Source: Firm-08 sp045541535 (lineage in GTDB: Bacteria > Bacillota > Clostridia > Oscillospirales > QAKW01). Taken from it: a stretch of DNA of 64,000 nt. The translations under genes and the position numbers were made by a program. The stretch covers positions 11,657 through 75,656 of the forward strand of contig JAZQJG010000066.1 in assembly GCA_045541535.1 (NCBI GenBank), in the 5' to 3' direction. Positions within the stretch are counted from its first letter, which is position 1; each line of letters starts with the position of its first letter. Of the stretch, positions 16,444-24,593 are shown one piece after another. Under the pieces are notes generated by a model. The model did no database searches. It had not been told where the DNA came from and was given only the letters and a program-made list of their open reading frames with translations.

Positions 16444-18978
16444 ATGCAACAGTTTTTAGAAGCCTTTTTGGCACTTCTCGGCAAGAAAACCTATCCGGCA
16501 GAGCCAAAGGTGATGCTGATCACCACGGCCCTGTCCCTGCTGGTGTTGGCGCTGGCCATCGGCATTGCGCTCAAACGACGCAAGCCCACCGGCGGCAAGC
16601 CTTTTCCCTTTTCCCGTGGCATCGTATCGGTGGCTCTCATTGCCTTTTCGGTGTTTATCTACGTATTTCCCTTGCAGATGTACGTGTATCTGGGAGATTA
16701 TCAAGGGGAATGGGATCTGGGAGCGGCTATTGCGCTGGCCCTTTACGAAACGGTCCGTGTCTTTCTGGTGGGCGCCGATTTTAACTTTGTGAAGGATGCC
16801 GTCAGCACCAGCTCCGATATTTTGCAGAGCTTTTGCGTGATTTACGGCGGCCTGCTGTATGCCTTGGCTCCGATGATGACCATCGGCTTTGTGCTCTCTA
16901 TGTTCAAGGATTTCTGGGCGCAGGTGCGCTTTATGATGCCCCGGTATTTCCGTACCACCTATTACGTTTTTTCCGAACTCAACGAGCGCTCTCTGGCCCT
17001 GGCCACCAGCATCTGCCGGCAATACCATTCTCCCTGGGACAGATGGTTTAGGGGGGCAAAGACTGCCTCTTTAAATGCGGCACAGCCCGTGGAGCAACCC
17101 ACGCCTTACGAAGCGCAGGGCGAACTGCTGAAGAGCGTGCAGGCACAACTGGCACAGGTGGAAAAGAGGCTGCGGGAGGCGACGGGGGATGAAAAGCGGG
17201 ATTCGCTTACGGTCCAACGGCAACAATTGCTGGAATTGGAGCAGACGCATCGGCATATTTTGGAAAACGCTCCGCAAGAGGTGCGGGTAAAATACCTGAA
17301 GGAAGAAGACCGGGGTGCCGCCCGAAAGTCCTCGGTCAACCGGCGGAAGCCCTATTTCGGTAAGCCCATCATCGTGTTTACCGACGTATACGTGCAAAAC
17401 GAGGAGCGACCCTACGAGCTGACCGCCAGAGCCAGAGAATTGGGCGCTATCTGCCTGAAAAAGGATATTACCACCCTGAACGTACATAAACGGTGGAACG
17501 GTGTGGAGTTTTACGTCATAGGCGAGAACGAATCGGAAAATCTGCATCACGCCTTGCATCTGGTGGAGCAATGCGCCCAGCGTCCGGTAAAGGTGCGCCG
17601 CAGAGTGTATATCTTCGCTCGCACCGAAACGGCGGCCCATATCATTGATTCGGCCCAAGGACAGGAGTTGACGGAACTGCGGGAGCAGTTAAAAGAATCC
17701 TTTGCAAAAAATGAAGAAAAATTTGCCGCCAACACAGAGGATCCCGGCCTGATCAAGGCCAATATTCAAAAAATGCTGCAGGCCCATCAACGGATGAGCG
17801 ACGAGCGGCTTATGATCCGCAGGGTGGACGACGTGCAACTGTTGGTACTGCGCACTTTGAGGCAGGCAAAGCTCTTTGAATCCGCCAAAAGCACCGGCAA
17901 GATCTGTATCACCGTGGCCGGTATGGGCGAATACGGCAGAGCCTTTGTTAAAACCGCCCTGTGGTTTTGCCAGACCGAGGATTATTTTCTGGAGCTCAAC
18001 GTGATTGATGAAAACGGTGATGCCCAGCAACGGCTGTGGCACGAATGCCCCGAGCTGATGGCCCGTAACGGCGTCGTTGAGGCAGGGGAGGCCCGTTACA
18101 GTATGCGGTTTTTCAGCGGTGTCAACTGCTTTGACAAAACGCTGGACGAATTGCTGGAGGGCAAGAAGGGCTTTACCGCAGAGGATGCCGCCCGTCTGGG
18201 CCGCACCACCCATCTGTTTATCGCCTTGGGCGACGATGATCGCAATATTGAGGCGGCAATGATGTTCCGCAATCGCTTTGATCGCCTGCGGGGCTTTCGG
18301 GCCAATAAGAAGATCAAACCGGAAGAGGAAACTCTTGCCATCTATGCCGTGGTCTACGACGATCAAAAGGCGCACAATCTGGATATTTCCGAGAATGACA
18401 AGCAGACGCTGATCAACCACGAGAGCATCCCTTATAATATCAATTTCATCGGCAGTATGAGTGAGCAATATCGGTACGACTTTTTCCACGACGACGAGGA
18501 GGAGCATCGGGCCTTTGCCTATCATATGGATTGGGCGGCCTCGGAATTTGCCATCCGTCTGGCAGAAGCCCGCAGGCAGGGCGCCGTGGCGGTGGATCTT
18601 ACCTATTTGGATCAGTTGTCCGACCCCGAAGAAGCCTATCAAGATATTATGAAATACGAGCAGTACGAGTATTATCGGGAGTCCTCCCTGGCCAAGATGC
18701 ACCATCGAGAAGCCAGTCTGGATGCCATGCCCAAACGACTGCTTTGTCACTACGTCTTACCCACGGAAACGCCGGAAAGACGGCGACAGGTGAAACCCTA
18801 CGTTGGCTGTCAGTGTGAGAACTGTCAGCGCCGCCGTCGCAGTGAGCATATGCGCTGGAACGCCTATATGCGCGCCCAGGGCTACGTTTTCGGTCCCCGC
18901 AAGGCCACCCGCGGCAAGGTCCACGCAGATCTCAAGCCCTTTGCCGGGCTACCCCTTCACGAGCAGCTTAAGGATTAA
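16444..18978 (+). CDS. Membrane protein with TrkA/RCK-like Rossmann segments and C-terminal RyR-like tail
   Basis: The 844-residue protein starts with about four transmembrane helices (near residues 22-43, 58-80, 93-112 and 128-152). A basic linker and coiled coil follow. A first Rossmann-like segment reads KPIIVFTDVYVQ and RARELGAICLKKDI (~300-400). A second carries the dinucleotide-binding glycines G493-x-G-x-x-G498 (ITVAGMGEYGRAF) and LFIALGDDDRNIEAA. Near the end a CxxC pair (CQCENC) precedes an RyR-like stretch, MRWNAYMRAQGYVFGP (from about residue 803). The layout recalls ligand-gated channels with RCK domains, but no selectivity filter was recognised. It follows the AAA+ protease gene by 44 bases, so it probably shares its transcript. 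Confidence 0.7.
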   Translation: MQQFLEAFLALLGKKTYPAEPKVMLITTALSLLVLALAIGIALKRRKPTGGKPFPFSRGIVSVALIAFSVFIYVFPLQMYVYLGDYQGEWDLGAAIALALYETVRVFLVGADFNFVKDAVSTSSDILQSFCVIYGGLLYALAPMMTIGFVLSMFKDFWAQVRFMMPRYFRTTYYVFSELNERSLALATSICRQYHSPWDRWFRGAKTASLNAAQPVEQPTPYEAQGELLKSVQAQLAQVEKRLREATGDEKRDSLTVQRQQLLELEQTHRHILENAPQEVRVKYLKEEDRGAARKSSVNRRKPYFGKPIIVFTDVYVQNEERPYELTARARELGAICLKKDITTLNVHKRWNGVEFYVIGENESENLHHALHLVEQCAQRPVKVRRRVYIFARTETAAHIIDSAQGQELTELREQLKESFAKNEEKFAANTEDPGLIKANIQKMLQAHQRMSDERLMIRRVDDVQLLVLRTLRQAKLFESAKSTGKICITVAGMGEYGRAFVKTALWFCQTEDYFLELNVIDENGDAQQRLWHECPELMARNGVVEAGEARYSMRFFSGVNCFDKTLDELLEGKKGFTAEDAARLGRTTHLFIALGDDDRNIEAAMMFRNRFDRLRGFRANKKIKPEEETLAIYAVVYDDQKAHNLDISENDKQTLINHESIPYNINFIGSMSEQYRYDFFHDDEEEHRAFAYHMDWAASEFAIRLAEARRQGAVAVDLTYLDQLSDPEEAYQDIMKYEQYEYYRESSLAKMHHREASLDAMPKRLLCHYVLPTETPERRRQVKPYVGCQCENCQRRRRSEHMRWNAYMRAQGYVFGPRKATRGKVHADLKPFAGLPLHEQLKD

Positions 18979-18990
18979 CTTAAGTTTTGC

Positions 18991-19019
18991 TTGACAAAAA
19001 TTCGGGCCCTCATTATAAT
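18991..19019 (+). promoter_or_regulatory. Promoter of the Mn2+ riboswitch/ATPase unit
   Basis: TTGACA (18991-18996) and TATAAT (19014-19019) match consensus with a 17-base spacer, immediately upstream of the riboswitch. Confidence 0.85.
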
Positions 19020-19029
19020 ATTAATAGTG

Positions 19030-19200
19030 ATTCCCAATGAGGGAGTAGCAACCGTCCGTCGGACGGAGTTCGGTCAACAATCGGCATTTTGCCTGGCCGA
19101 CTTTAAACTGCGAGACTCATGTATGATCCTTTCGACGTACATCGGTCGGCTAAAACATCCAAACCCGTGTACACTAAAGGTGTACGCGGGTTTTTCAATT
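19030..19200 (+). promoter_or_regulatory. yybP-ykoY family riboswitch (Mn2+ sensor) with terminator
   Basis: The leader carries the family hallmarks GGGAGTAGC (19041-19049), a GGTCAACA segment, and the closing ACTTTAAACTGCGAGACTCATG ending at 19121, written here across two helices. An intrinsic terminator follows (stem AACCCGTGTACAC/GTGTACGCGGGTT, 19161-19190, with a T-run). Known members bind Mn2+ and switch on Mn2+ exporters or P-type ATPases, which fits the next gene. Confidence 0.88.
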
Positions 19201-19220
19201 TACACAAGGGAGAACAAGGT

Positions 19221-21845
19221 ATGAAGTTTTACAACAACACCCCGGAAGAGATCTTTACGTCTCTGGAATGTAGTGAAAACGGTCTTTCCGCCGCCGAGGC
19301 CGCTGCCCGGTTGGAGAAAAACGGCCCCAACAAATTGGCCGCCGCCAAGGGAAAGAGTATTTTCCGCCGTTTTCTGGAGCAGTTGATGGATCCGATGATC
19401 ATCATTCTGCTCTTTGCCGCCGCCATCAGCGGCGTGATGGCTGTGGTGGAAAACGAGAGCTTTGCCGACGTGATCATCATTCTGGCCGTCGTTTTGATCA
19501 ACGCCGTGTTGGGCGTGTATCAGGAGAGCAAGGCGGAAAAGGCCATTGAAGCCCTGCAGGAAATGAGCGCCGCCACCAGTAAGGTCATCCGGGACGGCGT
19601 GCTCAAGGTCGTTCCCAGCGAAAGTCTGGTAGTGGGCGATATCATTGCTCTGGAGGCCGGCGACGCCGTGCCTGCCGATGCCCGCCTGCTGGAAAGCGCT
19701 TCGCTGAAGGTGGAGGAGGCCGCCCTGACCGGTGAGTCCGTCCCCGTCGACAAGGTGATCAAGCTGTTGGGTCTGGAGGGGGAGGACGTCCCTCTGGGCG
19801 ACCGTAAAAATATGGTTTATATGGGCGGCACCGTGGTGTACGGCCGTGGCAAAGCGGTGGTCACCGCCACCGGTATGGATACCGAGATGGGTAAGATTGC
19901 CGACGCTCTTACTGCCGCCGAGGAGGGGGATACCCCTCTGCAGAGAAAGCTCCATCAGCTTTCTAAAATTCTGACCTGGCTGGTACTGGGCATCTGTCTG
20001 GTGGTGTTCGGCGTGCAGTTATTGCGTGCCGGCGGCTTTGAATTTGAGGTGGTACTGCACTCCTTTATGGTGGCGGGTTCTCTGGCCGTTGCCGCCCTTC
20101 CCCAGGGTCTGGCCGCCGTGGTTACGGTGGTGCTGTCCATCGGTGTTACCAATATGTCCAAGCGCAACGCCATTATCCGTAAACTGACGGCGGTGGAAAC
20201 GCTGGGCTGTGCCCAGATCATCTGCTCCGACAAGACCGGCACCCTCACCCAGAACAAGATGACGGTGGTGGACGCCTTCGGCTGTGATGAAAAGCTGACC
20301 GCCGCCGCTATGGCCCTTTGCTCCGATGCGGAATTGGATCAGGAGGGCGAGGTCACCGGTGAGCCCACCGAGGCCGCTCTGGTGGTTTGGGCCGACAAGT
20401 TAGGGCTCAACAAAAACGCTCTGAAAACTGCCGCTCCCCGTGTGGGCGAGGCTCCCTTTGATTCCGGCAGAAAGATGATGTCCACCGTTCATCAGCAGGA
20501 CGGTAAATTGGTGCAATACACCAAGGGCGGTATGGACGTACTGCTGGCAAAATGCACCTATTATCTCAAGGACGGGCAACCCGTACCCATCAACGAGGAA
20601 TATAAAAACGAGGTGATCTCCGCCGCCGGCGCCATGGCAAACAAGGCCTTGCGCGTGCTGGCCTGCGCCACCCGTACCCACGATACCATGCCCGAATGTA
20701 CACCGGAAAATCTGGAGCAGGAGCTCTGCTTTATCGGTTTGACGGGTATGATCGATCCTGTTCGTCCCGAGGTCAAGGACGCCATTACCGAGTGCCGTAA
20801 CGCCGGCATCCGCGCTATTATGATCACCGGCGACCATATTGACACCGCTCGTGCCATTGCCGCAGAGCTGGGCATCCTCACCGAGGGTGTATGCGCTGTC
20901 AGCGGCAGTGAGCTGGACAAAATGGACGATGAAACCTTTGAGAAAGAATTTCAGTCCATCGGCGTGTACGCCCGCGTACAGCCCGAGCACAAGACCCGTA
21001 TCGTCACCGCCTGGAAAAAGGCGGGATATATCACCGCTATGACCGGTGACGGCGTTAACGACGCCCCCTCCATCAAGAGCGCCGACATCGGCGTGGGTAT
21101 GGGCATCACCGGTACCGACGTTACCAAAAACGTGGCGGATATGGTTCTCACCGACGATAACTTCGCCACCATCGTGGGCGCCGTAGAGGAAGGCCGCCGA
21201 ATTTACGACAATATCCGTAAGGCCATTCAGTTCCTGCTGGGCTCCAATATGAGTGAGGTCATTTCTATCTTCGTGGCCACCCTCATCGGCTTTACCATTC
21301 TGGAGCCGGTGCATCTGTTGTGGATCAATCTGGTCACCGACACCTTCCCCGCCCTGGCTCTGGGTATGGAAAAGGCGGAGCGGGACGTAATGAAGCGTAA
21401 GCCCCGTGATTCCAAGGCCGGCATCTTCGCCGACGGTATGGGTGTGGACGTAGTCTATCAGGGTCTGATGGTTTCCGTGCTCACTCTGGCCTCTTACTTC
21501 ATCGGCTGTTATCTGGAGACCGGTGTCTGGGCCTTCGTTCAGGAGCCCCACGGCATTACCATGGCTTTCCTTACCATGTCCATGGCCGAGGTATTCCATT
21601 CCTTCAATATGCGTTCCCAGCGTGGTAGCATCTTTACGATGAAATCCCACAACAAGGTGCTGTGGCTGGCCATGCTTGGCTCCTTTATCGCCACCACCGC
21701 CGTATGTGAGATTCCCTTGCTGGCCGGCGCCTTCGGTCTGACCGCCGTCAACCTCACCGAATACGCCATTGCCATCGTACTGGGTATGGCCGTTATTCCC
21801 GTGGTGGAACTGGTCAAATTTATTCAGAGAAAATTGGCAAAATAA
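19221..21845 (+). CDS. P-type cation-transporting ATPase (Ca2+/Mn2+ exporter type)
   Basis: The 874-residue P2A-like pump is predicted to export divalent cations using ATP. It has the actuator motif LTGESVPVDK, the phosphorylated aspartate in DKTGTLTQNKM (Asp337), the hinge TGDGVNDAPSIK and about ten membrane helices. Cation-site residues of the SERCA/PMR1 group are present in M5 (SNMSEV) and M6 (NLVTDTFPALALG). In M4 the usual PEGL is PQGL (Gln295), so a key acidic ligand is replaced. The start is the ATG at 19221 with an AGGGAGAA site. The yybP-ykoY riboswitch directly upstream suggests induction by Mn2+, so Mn2+ may be the main substrate. Confidence 0.92.
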   Translation: MKFYNNTPEEIFTSLECSENGLSAAEAAARLEKNGPNKLAAAKGKSIFRRFLEQLMDPMIIILLFAAAISGVMAVVENESFADVIIILAVVLINAVLGVYQESKAEKAIEALQEMSAATSKVIRDGVLKVVPSESLVVGDIIALEAGDAVPADARLLESASLKVEEAALTGESVPVDKVIKLLGLEGEDVPLGDRKNMVYMGGTVVYGRGKAVVTATGMDTEMGKIADALTAAEEGDTPLQRKLHQLSKILTWLVLGICLVVFGVQLLRAGGFEFEVVLHSFMVAGSLAVAALPQGLAAVVTVVLSIGVTNMSKRNAIIRKLTAVETLGCAQIICSDKTGTLTQNKMTVVDAFGCDEKLTAAAMALCSDAELDQEGEVTGEPTEAALVVWADKLGLNKNALKTAAPRVGEAPFDSGRKMMSTVHQQDGKLVQYTKGGMDVLLAKCTYYLKDGQPVPINEEYKNEVISAAGAMANKALRVLACATRTHDTMPECTPENLEQELCFIGLTGMIDPVRPEVKDAITECRNAGIRAIMITGDHIDTARAIAAELGILTEGVCAVSGSELDKMDDETFEKEFQSIGVYARVQPEHKTRIVTAWKKAGYITAMTGDGVNDAPSIKSADIGVGMGITGTDVTKNVADMVLTDDNFATIVGAVEEGRRIYDNIRKAIQFLLGSNMSEVISIFVATLIGFTILEPVHLLWINLVTDTFPALALGMEKAERDVMKRKPRDSKAGIFADGMGVDVVYQGLMVSVLTLASYFIGCYLETGVWAFVQEPHGITMAFLTMSMAEVFHSFNMRSQRGSIFTMKSHNKVLWLAMLGSFIATTAVCEIPLLAGAFGLTAVNLTEYAIAIVLGMAVIPVVELVKFIQRKLAK

Positions 21846-21846
21846 T

Positions 21847-21880
21847 TTTTTCGGCACAGCCTGTCGGCTGTGCCGAAAAT
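21847..21880. terminator. Strong hairpin after the P-type ATPase gene
   Basis: TTTTCGGCACAGCC pairs perfectly with GGCTGTGCCGAAAA. The T-run is part of the stem rather than after it, so its efficiency as an intrinsic terminator is uncertain. Confidence 0.55.
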
Positions 21881-21899
21881 TGCGAAAGGGCAAAAAAAG

Positions 21900-21929
21900 T
21901 TGCGTTTTTCGGTAAAAACGCGGTACAAT
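21900..21929 (+). promoter_or_regulatory. Promoter of the decarboxylase operon
   Basis: TTGCGT (21900-21905) and TACAAT (21924-21929) are 18 bases apart and lie 30 bases upstream of the first gene. Confidence 0.6.
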
Positions 21930-21959
21930 AATAATGATTTTACACAGGGAGGATAAATT

Positions 21960-22250
21960 ATGGACCCCAATACTCAGCCCGATTATATTGCGCTCGGGAT
22001 GGTCATCGTACTGCTGGTGATCGTGGCGGTGCTCTTCGTTCGTAAGTGGCTGTCCAACCGTGCCGCCGCCAAGGCGGAGTCGGAGACCGCCGTATCAAGT
22101 GTCGCCCCTGCCCCCGGTACCGGCGGCAAACTGCGACTGAATAGCGTTGATCCCAAAACGGCGGCAATGCTGATGGCCATCGTGGCCGATCAAACCGGCA
22201 AACCGCTCAACGAACTTCGTTTTATTTCCATCGAGGAGGTTGATGAATAA
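21960..22250 (+). CDS. OadG-like small membrane subunit of a Na+-pumping decarboxylase
   Basis: The 96-residue protein has one N-terminal transmembrane helix (IALGMVIVLLVIVAVLFVRKWL), a polar Ala/Ser linker, and a C-terminal segment (DPKTAAMLMAIVADQTGKPLNELRFISIEE). This layout fits the gamma/delta subunits (OadG, GcdD, MmdD) that anchor and assemble biotin-dependent decarboxylases. Its stop overlaps the biotin carrier start (TAATG). The carboxylated substrate cannot be deduced because the alpha subunit is not here. Confidence 0.78.
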   Translation: MDPNTQPDYIALGMVIVLLVIVAVLFVRKWLSNRAAAKAESETAVSSVAPAPGTGGKLRLNSVDPKTAAMLMAIVADQTGKPLNELRFISIEEVDE

Positions 22251-22651
22251 TGAAATACAAGATTACACTGGAAGGCCGTACATACGTGGTCGAGGTGGAA
22301 GAGGGCAAGCCCATGCTGTTGGATGAGTACGAGGCTGTGATGCCCGCCGCCCCCGCTCCCGTTGCCCCGGCCGCCCCCGCTCCTGCAGCTCCCGCTGCTC
22401 CCGCCGCTCCTGCGGCTCCCATCACCGTCACCGGTGCCGGCGAGCCGGTCAACACCCCCTTGCCCGGTACCATCCTGCAGATCAAGGTCAGTGCCGGACA
22501 GGCTGTCAAGAAGGGCGACGTGCTGGTAGTGCTGGAAGCAATGAAAATGGAAAACGAGATCACCGCTCCCAAGGACGGTACCGTCACCCAGATCGTGGCC
22601 CAGGCCGGCTCCACCGTGGACACCGGCGCCGTTTTGCTGATGCTGGAATAA
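22250..22651 (+). CDS. Biotin carboxyl carrier subunit of a decarboxylase
   Basis: The 133-residue protein carries biotin for CO2 transfer between the carboxyltransferase and the membrane beta subunit. A short N-terminal strand region (YKITLEGRTYVVEVEEG) is followed by an Ala/Pro linker of about 30 residues. The biotinyl domain has the canonical EAMKMEN motif with the lysine acceptor. Flexible Ala/Pro linkers are typical of GcdC and MmdC. It overlaps the OadG-like gene and precedes the beta subunit by 14 bases. Confidence 0.92.
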   Translation: MKYKITLEGRTYVVEVEEGKPMLLDEYEAVMPAAPAPVAPAAPAPAAPAAPAAPAAPITVTGAGEPVNTPLPGTILQIKVSAGQAVKKGDVLVVLEAMKMENEITAPKDGTVTQIVAQAGSTVDTGAVLLMLE

Positions 22652-22665
22652 GAAGGGAGTAAACT

Positions 22666-23766
22666 ATGGATATTCTTTATAAAAACCTGCTGGAATTTCA
22701 TTGGCAGAACATCGTGATGATCCTCATCGGCTGTCTGCTGGTGTATCTGGCTATTAAAAAGGAAATGGAGCCCTCCTTGCTTCTGCCTATGGGCTTTGGT
22801 ACCATTCTGGTCAACATTCCCTTGGCAGACGTAATCACCGAGCACGGCGCCCTGACCACCCTGTACGGTGCCGGTATTGCCAACGAGCTCTTTCCCTTGC
22901 TCCTCTTTATCGGTATCGGTGCGATGATCGACTTTGGCCCCCTGCTCACCAATCCCAAGCTGATGCTCTTCGGCGCCGCCGCTCAGTTCGGTATCTTTTT
23001 CACCCTGTGTACCGCCAGCATCTTCTTCCCTGAGATCAAAGATGCGGCCTCCATTTCCATCATCGGCGCCGCCGACGGTCCCACCTCCATCGCCGTTGCC
23101 AACACCTTAAAATCCCAATACGTGGGCGCCATCACCGTGGCCGCCTACTCCTATATGGCGCTGGTACCCATCATTCAGCCCCCGGTCATCAAACTGCTCA
23201 CCACCAAAAAGGAACGCCTGATCCGGATGCCCTACGAGCAAAAATCCGTCAGCAAGCTGACCCGGATCATGTTCCCCATCATCATCACCGTAGTGGCCGC
23301 CGCCGTCGTGCCCCAGGCCACCTCGCTGATCGGTTTTCTGATGTTCGGTAACCTGATCCGTGAGTGCGGCGTGCTGGAGTCTCTCTCCGAAACGGCCCAG
23401 AAGGTGCTGGCCAACCTGATCACCATTTTCCTTGGTATCTCCGTTGCCTTTAATATGACTGCCGAGCAGTTCTTAAAGCCCGACACCCTGCTTATTCTGG
23501 GTCTGGGTCTGGTGGCCTTTATCGTAGACACTGCCGGTGGTGTGCTCTTTGCCAAACTGCTCAACCTCTTCTCCAAAAAGAAGATCAATCCTATGATCGG
23601 TGCCGCCGGTATCTCCGCTTTCCCCATGTCCGGCCGTATCGTTTCCAAAATGGCCACCGACGAGGATCCCCAGAACTTTATTCTGATGCAGGCCATCGGT
23701 GTCAACGTTTCGGGTCAGATCGCCTCGGTGATCGCCGGCGGTATCATCTTGAATCTGTTTTCTTGA
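22666..23766 (+). CDS. Na+-translocating decarboxylase beta subunit
   Basis: The 366-residue integral membrane protein catalyses decarboxylation of carboxybiotin coupled to Na+ export. It has the family segments GIANELFPLLLFIGIGAMIDFGPLL, SISIIGAADGPTSIAVAN, with the conserved Asp in the re-entrant region, GNLIRECGVL and GISAFPMSGRI. About nine or more hydrophobic helices are visible. The family includes OadB, GcdB and MmdB; context does not decide among them. A small subunit gene follows after 18 bases. Confidence 0.95.
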   Translation: MDILYKNLLEFHWQNIVMILIGCLLVYLAIKKEMEPSLLLPMGFGTILVNIPLADVITEHGALTTLYGAGIANELFPLLLFIGIGAMIDFGPLLTNPKLMLFGAAAQFGIFFTLCTASIFFPEIKDAASISIIGAADGPTSIAVANTLKSQYVGAITVAAYSYMALVPIIQPPVIKLLTTKKERLIRMPYEQKSVSKLTRIMFPIIITVVAAAVVPQATSLIGFLMFGNLIRECGVLESLSETAQKVLANLITIFLGISVAFNMTAEQFLKPDTLLILGLGLVAFIVDTAGGVLFAKLLNLFSKKKINPMIGAAGISAFPMSGRIVSKMATDEDPQNFILMQAIGVNVSGQIASVIAGGIILNLFS

Positions 23767-23784
23767 TAGGGAGGAGTACAAACG

Positions 23785-23955
23785 ATGAATATTGCTTTGT
23801 TATCTGCGGCCCCCAGAATCTTTTTTGAGCCGCTGAATTTTGTGAAAAATCTGCAGTATATGGGTGTGGGTATGCTGGTCATCTTTGCGGTCATCGGTGT
23901 GATCATCCTGACCACGATGCTGGTAAACTACCTTTTCTCCACCCCCAAAAAATGA
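23785..23955 (+). CDS. Small (56-residue) membrane protein, probable second gamma/epsilon-like decarboxylase subunit
   Basis: An ATG with a GGGAGGAG ribosome binding site opens a 56-codon frame, MNIALLSAAPRIFFEP..., with one transmembrane helix (residues 26-50, GVGMLVIFAVIGVIILTTML) and a terminal TPKK. It follows the beta subunit by 18 bases and ends just before the hairpin at 23965. Size and single helix resemble OadG-type chains or the roughly 55-residue epsilon chain of methylmalonyl-CoA decarboxylase. The assignment is by context and topology. Confidence 0.7.
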   Translation: MNIALLSAAPRIFFEPLNFVKNLQYMGVGMLVIFAVIGVIILTTMLVNYLFSTPKK

Positions 23956-23964
23956 AAACTAAAA

Positions 23965-24307
23965 AACTGCGGCGCAGGGATACTTCCCTGCGCCGCAGTT
24001 CGTCGTGTCAAAGAATCCTCTTTGACACGACGGAAGACTGTCAAAAAGGAAGTTGCATTTCGCCGATGCGATCTCGTCGGCGTACGTTGGTACGGTAGAG
24101 AGCGTAGCGGCGGAAAACAGTGAATCCCTTGCAACGCAAGGGAAGGAATGGATCACTTAGGCGAATTTCAATTACTTAAAATGGCTTGTACCTATTATGT
24201 TTGCACAAACCGTTTTTTCTTTACATTCTATTTTCACTGTGGTGAAACGACTTTTTGCCAGTCTTAACAAAAACTGCGGCGCAGGGAAGCCTCCCTGCGC
24301 CGCAGTT
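23965..24307 (+). repeat. Terminator-flanked inverted-repeat element, copy B
   Basis: The core at 24036-24263 (228 bp) is bounded by GACTGTCAAAAAG and CTTTTTGCCAGTC. A GTGTCAAAG/CTTTGACAC hairpin (24001-24032) sits just outside the left boundary. The unit is flanked by two 36-base hairpins (23965-24000 and 24272-24307) with identical stems (AACTGCGGCGCAGGGA) and different loops. Only the right copy retains the T-run needed to terminate the decarboxylase transcript. It has the same orientation as copy C and is opposite to copy A. Confidence 0.85.
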
Positions 24308-24372
24308 TTGTTTTCGGCGGGTGGCGCCCGTTTGATTTAACAAGCCCTCACGGGGCGGTTTTGAAATTGAGG

Positions 24373-24401
24373 TTGTATTTTTGCAAGGTTTGGTATATAA
24401 T
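24373..24401 (+). promoter_or_regulatory. Promoter of the RNase J gene
   Basis: TTGTAT (24373-24378) and TATAAT (24396-24401) are 17 bases apart. The resulting leader of about 185 bases contains GC hairpins (GCAGGG/CCCTGC near 24472-24500 and GCCCGTTTTCGGGC at 24549-24562). Confidence 0.6.
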
Positions 24402-24593
24402 ATATAGTGATTTCGTGTTCGGACGGTAAAAAGGGTCCCACTCACCCCTTTTTGCCACAATTACAAATCCGCAGGGGTACGGACCTAAATATCCCTGCTG
24501 CATCAACGGGGAAGGGGCACCTTTCCTGCTTTTTGCGTTGCAAAAAAAGCCCGTTTTCGGGCTGGTACATACTATATTGAATTGGAGAAAACT

